Assembly: GCA_027946365.1 (NCBI GenBank)
Contig: JAPEUQ010000010.1
Coordinates: 496,001-560,000 of the forward strand
Reading direction: 5' to 3'
DNA from: Kalmusia sp. IMI 367209
Taxonomy: Eukaryota; Ascomycota; Dothideomycetes; Pleosporales; Didymosphaeriaceae
DNA length: 64,000 bases
The position numbers were made by a program, and so were the translations under genes. Below, one piece after another: positions 11,428-21,455 of this stretch; within the stretch, counting starts at the first letter, position 1, and each line of letters starts with the position of its first letter. The notes beneath the pieces were generated by a model that was not told the origin of the DNA, ran no database searches, and saw only the letters and a program-made list of their open reading frames with translations.

Positions 11428-12110
11428 TTCGTGGTTGGCAGAGGCTCAGGCACTACTGCATAGATGAGGTAGGGGAGTCTGGCGCGGCATGGAAGATAAA
11501 TATTATTCGGTTGCCAAAGTCGATGGCTAAAGAAACGAGAGTTCTCTGAAAGCGTCTCGAAGGTGGACCCGAGCAAAAAAAAAAGTAACAGCTACGAAGG
11601 AAAGAAACTCAGTCGAGATCCAAGGAAAGTGCGAGGTGACGGTAGTGTATACTTTGCGAGGAGTGAGAATGAAGAGTGGTAGGCAAGGGCCGTCGCGAGG
11701 CTGTCTTCAGGCGCAAGGCTCGGGCTAAAGAGAGGACTCGCGCATGTGCATATATAGAGCAGCCGCGACGACTAAACTGCGTGGAAGTGCTTAGGATGGC
11801 AGTCGCAGTGAGCTCTTGCACCCTACGTAATCGTCTCCTCGTGGTGAAGCCACGAAGGTCACTAGAAGCCAAGCATCGATATGATCTATAATGACTGAGA
11901 TGGAGAAACGTGGTGAGTCCCTTACATAGCTCCTTCGCAACGGTCACGTGCACAAGGTGAAGATGCTCGAATGTGGGCAACATTGGTCGTCGCTGTTGAG
12001 TGTCCTGAAGGGGAAGCCGCTAGCCCCGTTTAAGCATCCCCTTCAACCCCGCAAGCTTCTGGTGCCTGGCATCACGGCAGAAAAACCATACACCAGCGTC
12101 TGTCTCCTAC
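11428..12110. other. Divergent promoter of the RhoGEF and the PSMD9 gene
   Basis: The 683 bases lie between two outward-facing starts. A run of 12 A lies near 11574-11585 and a TATATA stretch near 11751. I cannot assign either to one gene. Confidence 0.4.
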
Positions 12111-13019
12111 ATGGGATTGCACATGGACGACCTGCACGCGCCGACGGTGGCCTCGGGCCCAACATCCGCAGGCTACTCGAATGGCATACCCAAGGACCAG
12201 CTGTCTCTGCAGGAGCTCATCGCTGAGAAGGACCGTGTCGAGGCAGAGCTCAAGACCCTTGGGCAAGTGTTGGATTCTGTATGTGCTCTCCCATTGTAAA
12301 TGGCGCGGAGCGGATACTAATCATCGCTATCAGCATGGCGTCACCATGGCCACGACTCTTACCACCTTCGACGGCTTTCCCCGCGCCGATGTCGACGTCG
12401 CGCAGAGTACGACTACCGTGGACGTGGACGAAAGCGTGCTGATGAGTTTGACAGTTCGGACAACGCGCGCGCGCATAATACGATTGAAAAATGACTATAA
12501 AGAGCTCATGTCGCGGATCGAGAAGGGCCTACACGAGCATCACGCGCGTTTACAGGAGCAAGCTCAAAGCAACGCTGCTCTCCCCAGTCGAGCTTCCGGA
12601 GCGGGCAGTGCTGCTCCAGCGGCTCTCGAAGCGCCCTTCGCCAAAGTCAACAGCGTTGTTGCAGGCAGCCCTGCAGAGATTGCAGGTCTGCAGGTAGGCG
12701 ACAGTATAACCAAGTTTGGATGGGTGGACTGGACAAACCACGACAAGCTGGCGCGACTGACTCAGGTAGTCTCGCAAAACGAAGGGGTGAGTAATGCTGC
12801 AGCAATCGACGTGCGTCAGCCCGAGATTCGCGAGGCTTGCGGGCTGCACGTCATGCTGTTCGATGCGTGGACAATGCTAACGGGCTACAGCTCCCCATCA
12901 TTGTGAAGGTGCTGCGGCCCAGCGCTGCAGGTCCGGCAGAATCGGTAGGGATGCAGCTCACACCACGGCGCAACTGGGGCGGCAGAGGCATGCTTGGGTG
13001 CAACCTGCTACCATTGTAG
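12111..13019 (+). CDS. nas2: 26S proteasome assembly chaperone PSMD9/Nas2 (PDZ protein)
   Basis: Four exons (12111-12278, 12334-12406, 12455-12786, 12891-13019) give 233 aa. The N-terminal half is a helical hairpin (LSLQELIAEKDRVEAELKTL, then RTTRARIIRLKNDYKELM). The C-terminal half is a PDZ domain (FAKVNSVVAGSPAEIAGLQ, then PIIVKVLR and QLTPRRNWGGRGMLGC). In yeast and mammals this protein binds the Rpt5 tail and helps assemble the proteasome base. The second intron (48 nt, 12407-12454) is a multiple of three without a stop, so unspliced RNA would still read through. I call it an intron because removing it restores AQIRTTRAR, the usual family junction. A second in-frame ATG at 12123 could also be the start. 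Confidence 0.9.
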
Positions 13020-13477
13020 TGTGATCGAGGCGTGACAAGAGGTCTGCTTAGAATTGCATGGCATGGTGTTTGGGTGAAGGGGCATGATATCCCGGCGTTT
13101 GCTTTACTCTCCATAACAATATACAATCATTTGTCACCTTGAACTATCTGTTGAGCGTGCAGGCTGCTCTCTCCCTCTGCAGCCTTGCTTGCCTTGCTGT
13201 TGCCTGTGAAGCGATTTTTTGGCTGACTAACCAGCCTCACCGCCCGGGCCGCTTGGCCAACTCACCTAGCCATAAAAACATCGCCCTCTGCGTGCCCCAC
13301 GACACCGCACTCCCTCAGCCCCTCGCTCCCCACCTCCACCACGAAAGGTACGCTCGCGCAGCCCACGGCCTCACTCTGCCGGATAACAACCCTCGTCTGC
13401 CGCTGAATTCTGACCTTGAGCAGTTTTTGCGCAATCACAACACAACCTGCCAACCCCGCCACAACAAAGTGCGAATC
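13020..13477. other. Intergenic between PSMD9 and Ran
   Basis: The 458 bases hold the 3' end of one gene and a pyrimidine-rich promoter/leader of the next. A CATAAAAA stretch near 13271 could be a weak TATA element about 210 bases before the Ran start. Confidence 0.4.
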
Positions 13478-14397
13478 ATGGCCGAAGCCGCGGCACAGAC
13501 CGTCCCCACCTTCAAGCTTGTGCTTGTCGGTGACGGCGGTACCGGAAAGGTAAGTAGCTATTACTCTTGTCGTTCTCTGCGTATGCAACGTGCGAGGCAG
13601 GAGCGATAAGAAGTGCGATCGCACTATGAAAGAATCTCAGCTAACCGTCCTTCGCAGACCACCTTCGTCAAGCGCCACTTGACTGGTGAGTTCGAGAAGA
13701 AGTACATCGCGACGCTCGGTGTCGAAGTCCACCCCCTCGGCTTCACGACAGTACGTTCCCCGACCCATCTACGCGACTAGGACGGCATACTGATAGAATG
13801 TAGAACCTGGGACAGATCCAATTTGACGTCTGGGACACCGCTGGTCAGGAGAAGTTCGGTGGTCTCCGTGATGGTTACTACATCAATGGCCAGTGCGGTA
13901 TTATCATGTTCGATGTCACCTCCCGTATCACCTACAAGAACGTCCCCAACTGGCACCGTACGTACCCGACTGTGTAAGGCGCAATCTAGTTTGTTAACAA
14001 ATATTAGGTGATCTCGTCCGTGTCTGCGAGAACATCCCGATCGTTCTTACCGGCAACAAGGTCGATGTGAAGGAGCGCAAGGTCAAAGCCAAGGCCATCA
14101 CCTTCCACCGAAAGAAGAACCTTCAGTACTACGACATCTCGGCGAAGTCGAACTACAACTTCGAGAAGCCCTTCCTCTGGCTCGCCCGAAAACTCGTCGG
14201 CAACCAGACCCTGGTATGATTCCCCAACGTTAAGCTCCATATGCTGTAGCTAATATGTAAAACAGGAATTCGTCGCTGCCCCCGCCTTGGCCCCCCCGGA
14301 GGTCCAGGTCGACCAGGCCGTACTCGAGCAGTACCAGAAGGAGATGGCGGATGCTGCGCAGATGCCTCTGCCCGATGAGGAGGACGCCGATTTGTAG
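13478..14397 (+). CDS. GSP1: Ran/Gsp1 nuclear-transport GTPase
   Basis: Five exons (13478-13549, 13658-13750, 13804-13957, 14008-14213, 14266-14397) give 218 aa, one residue shorter than yeast Gsp1. All GTPase motifs are present: P-loop GDGGTGKT interrupted by intron 1, switch I region [13 protein letters not shown], switch [19 protein letters not shown], base contact NKVD and SAKSNYNF. The C-terminal tail ends LPDEEDADL, the acidic end typical of Ran. There is no C-terminal lipidation cysteine. Ran-GTP sets the direction of nuclear import and export and guides spindle and nuclear envelope assembly. This is among the most conserved eukaryotic proteins, so the name is secure. Confidence 0.98.
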
Positions 14398-15130
14398 ATA
14401 CGGTCACCAAATACGCCTCTGCAGCATCTTAGGGCTGCACGAGCGCAGCGACGGGTACACGACATGAATATGGCATCCAGCGATACGGGATAGCTGATTG
14501 AACAGCATGCGTTCACATTTCTAGCGGAAAATGGGACTAGATGACGGACTTGATGCGGGAGGGTGGAGCTTTCCTTCGATTATGAGACGCTGGATTAGCT
14601 GGCGTTTCCGACGAACAATTAGAGGCTCGAGAGAGCATGCTCGAGATTTCACCGTTGCTATAACTACGTGACTCTGCATAGTGATAGCCCTTTTTATGCG
14701 CTACAGACTGTAAAATATCCTGTCGCGCGCTCTTATTGCACTCACTTGCACTCTACAAAAACTTTTCCGCTACCCTGCATTTGACGTCATTGCACCTTTT
14801 GCGTTCAGAAGAAAGCGAAGCGCGACTTGATTTTGATGTTTCGATTTGTCCTCCACATCTCTACCACTAATTACGTGACAACAATTCAATTCGTTACCGT
14901 ACATGAATCCTAGGTTCCGGATGTCCTTTTGAAGCCCAAGGGAGCAGGAGATGCCGCTGAACGCCGCCCAAAACGATCGTTAAGAAAGGAAAAAGGGGAA
15001 AGGTATCGTGAACGGGCTTTTTCGGGCAGCTTTTGACTTGATTGAGTGAGAGATAGATTACAAGACGAGGCAAAGACAACCCGAGAGAGAGAGAAGGGGA
15101 AGGTTTGAAGAAGGGGGGTATATATCTCGA
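14398..15130. other. Intergenic, convergent 3' ends
   Basis: The 733 bases are the downstream regions of Ran (plus strand) and the Zn2Cys6 regulator (minus strand). Only untranslated or spacer sequence is visible, with a purine-rich patch at about 15075-15118. Confidence 0.4.
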
Positions 15131-17401
15131 CTATGACCTGAGCATCCTACGATGGGTGTTAGCGCCAGCGTAAGCGGAGAGATTGGGGTATATGTATGGA
15201 CTTACGGGGCGATGAGCTGGTTGTACTGCTGAACGGGGACGGTGGCACCATCCTCGATAACGTCGCGGATGACGTCGTCGGGCGCGATGTTGTTCCATAG
15301 GTGGATGCTCATTGCCTTCTTGCTGTGAAACAGGGTGTGGGCTACGCCGCGGACCTGGCCGAGCACCACGTGCGCGATGTCCCAGGTGTTGGAGTACTGC
15401 TGCAGGGTGCCGACGTCGAGGCGGATGGACTGCTTGATGATGTCGTCTTGGCCGTCGGGCACGAGGAAGGACCAGTATGAGAGGTGGACGACGGACGCCA
15501 TGACGACCACACACGTGAAGAAGGGGGTGTGGTAGATCAGTTGACCGGGCAGCTTGATCAGGCTGGAGATGTTCTCCGCAGAGGTGAGGCACTTCGCTGT
15601 GTGGATCTCACGGGTTTGCGTAGGGAGGAGCACCTGGCCTGGCTGCACGCAGATGTTGACATTCTCGACGCGGCCAAAGCCGAGGTTGGAGCGCGGGCGG
15701 TGCAGCATGATGGTGCTTCCTGCGTTGACCATGTGCGCTTGGAAGAGGACCTCGTCGATGTGGCCGTCGTTGTTGACAATTTCGAGTTTAGAGGCCGGAA
15801 GGTGCAGACGCCAATTTACGAGGTATGAGTCTACTACATCAACGGCGTGATATTCAAATTGGCTATCGAGACGGGCGACTTCGAAGACTTTGCCGAGGAT
15901 ACGAATGGCATCGATGAGGTAGGTAAAGGAGGAGAAGATGATTTCTTCCGGGGCGAAGGCAGAGTCGTCGTAGTCTTGGAGGGTATGGGGATAGGGTATT
16001 TGCTGTAGAAGTCAGCAGGAGCTGGAAAGTTGGGAATTGACAACTCGTAGATAGATAACGAGAAGCACGCCCAGATTATCACAGAATGATTCTTGATACG
16101 GCCGTCATGAAGGGGTAAGATATCTAAGGCGCACTCACCCCTGAGAAATACTGAGCGTTCTCGCATGGGAGTGGGACATCCGTCGCGATGTCCTTCAACC
16201 TGAACTGCACGCCTGGGTTGACAGCCGTCAACATGCCGTTGACGGTGTATGACGACCACCAAGTTCGCCTCCAGCTTTCTTCCAGTACTCTATCATTGTT
16301 TCCGTTCATAATGGCGAATTCTATACGATTCATTCCAAGCTCTACCACCAAACTTTGGACAATTTGGAAGATCTGTGCTGACCTCGGGACTTCATTGCTC
16401 GCGTGAAGACCGACGGCGTATAAGATCAGGGCTTGGACCGAATATCCATCTCTTGGGTAGTTGCCGCTGTCAATGGTCCGATTCAACGCCTCTCGATACA
16501 TCTCTGTCGGCATCTCCGCGAGATAACACGACCCAAGATATTGAACGGCATACTCTAGTAGAGGTGCTCTCCTCTCTTTGAAGAGATGCAGTAGCCGGAG
16601 TTCAGGCAGAACAAAGGGATGAGAATTGTAGAAATAATGGAAGAATGCCTGGGTAGCCGTAGGGGGTCCCAGATGGCCAAATTGGTTCAATCGTTGAGAT
16701 CCATTGAGGTTGAGCTGCGTGGTCGCACTAGGAGGGGTGACGAGGCCAAGGTTGTTAGGAGTGGTGTTCAGCTGGTTGGCGAGGGCTAACTCTGTACTGA
16801 ATGCAAATTCTGGCGACAATGACTGAGCGCTCTGGGGCGAGAGATTGGTGTTGCTGAGCAACGGACCCTGAAGCAAAGAGTTCGCGTCTTGAGCTATCAT
16901 GCATTAGTAGAGGTCAATTGATAGTGAGAGGAAGCATGGTGACGGACCAGGTACTCCCGCGTTAGCGACCCCGTTCTCTCCAGGCTTCTTTCTCTTGCCC
17001 TTCCAGCCGCGGCGTGATTTGATGTAGGTGCAGTCAACGCCATCGGCCCTGCATCGCGAACATCTCACACCCCCATCACACTTGAGATGGCGGCTGCGGC
17101 ACGGGACGCACGCAACCGCTACCGAAGTCCGGGCTTGGGCTGCACTTTGGCCATTCTGCTGGCCGTTTTGCTGGCTGCTCTGCTGGCTATTTTGAGAGTT
17201 CCTCCGCTCGCCGTCTGACTTTGGAGTGAGAGCGGGTGGAGTGCTGCTGTGATGGCTCTCCTGAGTGGTAGAGCTTGCCGAAGGCGACAGATGTAGCGCC
17301 AGAGGCGACGAGTCGGCGGAATCCTGGGCTTGGGCCCAAAAAGCGGGATCCACTGCAGCCGAGACGGCGATGTTGGCCAGCGGATAGGGCTGCGAGGCCA
17401 T
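15131..17401 (-). CDS. Zn2Cys6 transcription factor with fungal-specific regulatory domain
   Basis: Four exons (17401-16948, 16893-16139, 16002-15206, 15146-15131) give 673 aa. The last exon carries only 16 nt, adding MLRS after QLIAP. The DNA-binding cluster has six cysteines at residues 98, 101, 108, 114, 117 and 124 (Cx2Cx6Cx5Cx2Cx6C), followed by a basic linker SRRGWKGKRKK. Before it lies a Ser/Gln/Asn-rich region. The middle homology domain of fungal regulators covers roughly residues 210-560 (HYFYNSHPFVLPEL, LEESWRRTWWSSY, a block ending LPGQLIYHTPFF). It should bind CGG-type half sites in promoters; targets are unknown. The frame is open upstream to an ATG at 17512, so a longer N-terminus is possible. 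Confidence 0.87.
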
Positions 17402-18280
17402 ATTGAGGCAACTAGGCGGACCGCACGGCAATGCGCTCAATTTCTGGAGTCGTTCGGGGCACGCTGGAACGCAACTGCGGTGTCGAAGTGAATGTCGTGC
17501 TGCGGCTCGCATCCAGAGCGAGGTGCGGGCCTATCACGTGCGATTTAGCGCTGCAGTGGCCTACCGTCCCGTATTGCGCCGCTTCGCGTAGCTGACGCGA
17601 TAGCTGCAAACATCGCTCCTTGCTCCAGTGGGCCCGACGTCCCTTTGTTCCACTCCGTACGACACGGGACCGCGCCAATCTGCCCGATCGCCTGCACGCT
17701 GCGTCGTTGTTTTCGTTGTCCTACTGCGTGCCGAGCATCTTCGATTGTTCCACCGCGTCGAGGGCGCGGGGCCGGCGGCTATTCGCCAAGGCAAGCTCCA
17801 GTGAGCCTTCACGGCCTACAGCGTACCTCCCAATACGCACCGAGATCGCGTGCAGAGTACCATCAAGCTCCACTTCTCGGTTTGGAGGCTTGGGAAGATT
17901 CGTCATTTCTACATTGTATTGAATAGCGACATCACCACATCGCCACATCAAGGAAGCCTTGCAGCGGCTCTATCAACACTGCAGCACCGCGTAGCAGCCA
18001 CTTCTTGGACCTAGTACGCTGTAGCTAGGCCAATCTCACCCCTCGTCATGTAATCAGCGTGGTCATTGTATTCAAGAGATATGCTTTAATTAGGCCAGAC
18101 GAAACCTGGCGTCCCACTGAAGAGAGAACATCTATGAAGTTGGAATATGCGAATGCAGATATTAGACACCCAAACACCATGCTAAGCTCCCAGAACCGCC
18201 TCTACCCTACAGTGGCTCTGAAAGATGTGTACCACATCACTAAAATTTGAATGAAAATGCCTTGCCATGGTCCTCCCGTG
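17402..18280. other. Intergenic, no gene seen
   Basis: About 0.9 kb between the start of the regulator gene and the end of the epimerase gene. It has CG-rich stretches near 17500-17900 but no supported coding frame. Confidence 0.4.
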
Positions 18281-19823
18281 TCAGTACTCCATTTGGTCAG
18301 GTACCGGACACCGACCCTTGGTGAAGTTCCACACGTCCACTGAACAGTCTGCCAATGACTTTCTTGCCTTCCAGGCAAGCTCGCTCTCCGCTCTTCGGAC
18401 CTCTGCCACACAAAAGCCCACATCGCCTGCCCTCCGACCTACCTCACGCACAGGTATTGTTCTGCCCGAGGTTGTTTGAAGGCTCTCATGCACTTCACGC
18501 ACAGTGTGTCCTCGACCGGTTCCTAGCAATTGTCAGAGACCTATCAAAGTAAGGTGACCTTCACACAAGTCCAACTTACCGAGGTTGTACGCCCGGAAAG
18601 GTGCCTTTATCCTACCCGCAGCTGATGCTGCCAAAGCCGCGATATGGCCTTGTGCTAGATCCACTACGTGAATAAAGTCTCGAACAGCCGTTCCGTCCGA
18701 GGTATTCCAGTCGGTGCCAAAGATGTCCAGAACGGGTTTAGTACCCGTCAAGACAGTGGCGATCACGGGGATGAGGTTGCTCGGTTTTTGGCGAGGATCT
18801 TCACCGAGCAATCCCGACTCGTGGCATCCAACCTATAACACCCTCGTCAGTTGATTACGCACTCCCGGCCACTGGGCGACTTACAGGGTTGAAGTATCGC
18901 AAAGCTGTGATCGACCACGAAGGATCTGACCGCGCAATATCCGCCAAGATCGACTCACACATGAATTTCGACCGACCGTATGGTGAGGTGAGACCCATTA
19001 CCCCCGGGACTGCCTGTCGCTCGGATCCCTCGTTGTCGCAAAACGTCTCCGGGTGGTGTACGCAAAGTTCTTCACGTAGCGGAACGCCGCAATTGGCGCC
19101 TTCTCCGTAAACTGTTGCTGAGGACGAAAATACAAAGTTCTTGATGCCAAACTCCTCCAGCAGGCCGAGGAACTCTACCATACCGCAGACGTTGTTCATA
19201 TAGTATTTGAGCGGCATTCGGATACTCTCTTCAACCGACTTGTACGCAGCAAAATGAATCACCCCAGAGATCCTGGACTCGCGTCTAAGAGTTGGCTCTG
19301 GCGTCTCTTCTGCATCCATATCGATCCCAGAATCAGTCCGTTGGAGTGTTGAGTAGGGGAATCGTGCTGAAGGAATCGCATGAACAGGCTTGCTGCAGAT
19401 GCTATACGAGGAGTAGCTTGCGAGAATTGATCTCATGAGCGGACTTCTGTAGTCGAGTTGTTGAAAATGCAACGCCGGCACGGGCTTGCCGAGGGTCGCA
19501 CAATATTCGGTCGCTAAAGCCTTGATGCGGTGCAACACGCTATCATAGGAGTTGCTCAAATCGTCAATGACCAGAACGTTGTAGTTCGCCTTCATCAGCT
19601 CAAGCACGGTGTGAGAACCGATGTACCCAAGGCCTCCAACCACCATGATAAAGGAAGATGAGGCATCTTCACCAATATCAAGAGGATCCGCGGCAACGTC
19701 TTCGTCGAATAGAACCGATTTCTGGGTGTCTGGAGTACTGACGACTTGAGGTGATTCTAGAACTGACAAGGAGAAGCTGGAAGGAGATGATGCTCCTGTG
19801 TCTGGGTTCGAGCAGCACTCCAT
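18281..19823 (-). CDS. uge3: UDP-glucose/UDP-GlcNAc 4-epimerase of the GAG cluster (Uge3-like)
   Basis: Three exons (19823-18885, 18832-18580, 18522-18281) give 477 aa. The short-chain dehydrogenase fold is complete: NAD loop VVGGLGYIGSHT at about residue 61, SSSATVYG, the catalytic pair Tyr282 and Lys286 in SPYGRSK, FGTDWNTSDGTAVRDFIHV, and the C-terminal VPDQMEY. The protein is longer than plain GalE because of a leader of about 57 residues before the fold and a loop of about 50 residues before the RISGVIHFAAYKSVEES block. In A. fumigatus Uge3 makes both UDP-galactose and UDP-GalNAc for galactosaminogalactan. The call here rests on sequence plus position as the first of five syntenic cluster genes. 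Sequence alone would also fit the general Gal10/Uge5 epimerase. Confidence 0.85.
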
Positions 19824-20426
19824 GGCGAGATCAGGAATTAGAGGATGGTTCAAAGAGTGACTGTGCGATTTTCGACGATTCCCAATAACGGTACTTGCAA
19901 TTGTCTTATATATGTCGAAGCTTTGAAAAGCTCACGAAGCACGACCCGATTAGGCAGAAAAAACTCGATGCGAGTTTTTCCCAGTACCGCCCAATATCGT
20001 TTATGCTGGGCCGCCCTTGGCACGCTCCGGCCGCTTCATCCCGATTTATTCTGGTCAAAAGCTGGCCCTCTGGTCTAGCACTCTCGAATATAGTCCTTTC
20101 TCGGTTACATCCCTGCACAATTTGTATGGCATCACATTGGACTACGTACCCCCATATGGCGTGCAAGGTCGCAGTCTCCAGATGCTTCCATATGTTTTGT
20201 GGAACATGCAAATGGGATCTGGCCTACAGCGAACGCATGCCGTCGGCGCTTGAATCTTGGATGCGGCTCCAGCTCTGCAACCGTCCATTTTCCTCCTTTC
20301 GGCTCCACGAATCTAGACAACGTTCGCAGCGTGCATTTCCAGCCGCTGCACGCTTGCTAGCCGCTCCCTAGCTAGCCCTGCTCTGTGTTTGCAAGCAGAG
20401 AAGCAAGCACGCGTGTGCCATTAGCC
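19824..20426. other. Divergent spacer between uge3-like and sph3-like loci
   Basis: The 603 bases lie between the epimerase start and the first recognisable sph3 codons. I searched it for the membrane-anchor exon expected of Sph3 and found none. Confidence 0.45.
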
Positions 20427-21455
20427 ATGGCCGCCTCCGTAATTCTTCCGCTCTTCATTTTCCCCTCGACCGGAGCGTGGGAGCCTGTCTTCCAGCTGCG
20501 AGTAATTTTCAATCGAGCATCTCCGCCAAGTTGGAACGGACACCAAGGTCTGACCAACGAAGGGCTTCGTCGTAACCACGAGTGCAGTTCACGGCAATCG
20601 TCAACCCGAATAGTGGCCCAGGGGAAACAGTGTTGCCGAACGAGGAGTATTCGCAAGCCATTCGGAAATTGAACGCACTCGACAATGTCCGCACTATCGG
20701 TTATGTGTCTACCACGTGGTGCTCAAAGAGTTTAAAGGCAGTACTCAACGAAGTTGCAGTCTACTCTGGATGGGGTATGCACGACACCTCATTGGCCATG
20801 AACGGAGTATCCTTCGATGAAACGCCCACGCGTTACACTTCAGAATATGTTACCTATCTACAAAGCATCTCACGGGCAGGTCATGAGAGTCACGGGTTAA
20901 AGGAGGGCTACGTTGGGAAGAGAAGTCCCTTTCATTTCGGCATTGGGCGTAGGGCAAAGCTTCTACTCGTGTCCGAGGTCGGCATGCGCGGCGTAAGGTT
21001 CTGTCCGCCCCATTGCCACAGTTTGCTCCAAGGCAGCCAGGTTCTTCTGTTGGCAACCTGGCAACCGGATTGCCTGAACATTCGGCAGTTGCAGAGTTTG
21101 CGACTAAAGGTACATTGCAGTGCTTGATCCAGGCGCAGTCCCCGAAACGCCTTACTTCACCAATCCCGATATTCTCGGTACGGCAAATCTTACCATCACC
21201 CATGAGAATATGTTTAGCAACCGGATACGCTGCGCACATCCTCTCACTCGAGCTACATAGCTTCGCGATCAAAAAAAAAAGCTTGCACTCATGCTGCACT
21301 CCGCTCCGGCTTCAAGCAAGCATAACATTGAAGCTGTTCTCGGTGATATCCTATTAGTCGGCCACAGCGTCTGGCTCACCGGAACGAGCAATTACACCAG
21401 CTTTGACTCACACTTCCCGGTTTTCATTGACTGCCTGGACGCCTTGCTCTACTAA
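20427..21455 (+). pseudogene. sph3: Degenerate GH135 spherulin-4 glycoside hydrolase (Sph3-like)
   Basis: Three separated blocks match spherulation-specific family 4. Block one, from ATG 20427, has SVILPLFIFPSTGAWEPVF. Block two, from about 20583, has QFTAIVNPNSGPG, NVRTIGYVSTTW and GVSFDETPTRYTSEY. Block three, from 21121, has VLDPGAVPETPYFTNPD, then LALMLHSAPAS and a normal-looking end, CLDALLY, before TAA at 21453. The blocks are in different frames at two joins. A 53-nt gap (20530-20582) and a 241-nt gap (20880-21120) could be introns by phase, but the donors are poor and the second removes part of a conserved strand. Inside block three a TAG at 21258 is in frame with both its flanks. The N-terminal membrane anchor of Sph3 is missing. 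In A. fumigatus Sph3 cleaves GAG and is needed for its production. I judge this a decayed gene; misassembly is the main alternative. Confidence 0.72.

Noticed and set aside
15131..15592. Antisense-like His/Arg-rich frame within the Zn2Cys6 gene
   Set aside because: It overlaps the conserved regulator domain in another frame and lacks any motif.
21271..21280. Run of ten A in the sph3 remnant as the cause of its frame problems
   Set aside because: The blocks on both sides of the run are in the same frame, so it does not shift the frame; the stop at 21258 is the real break.
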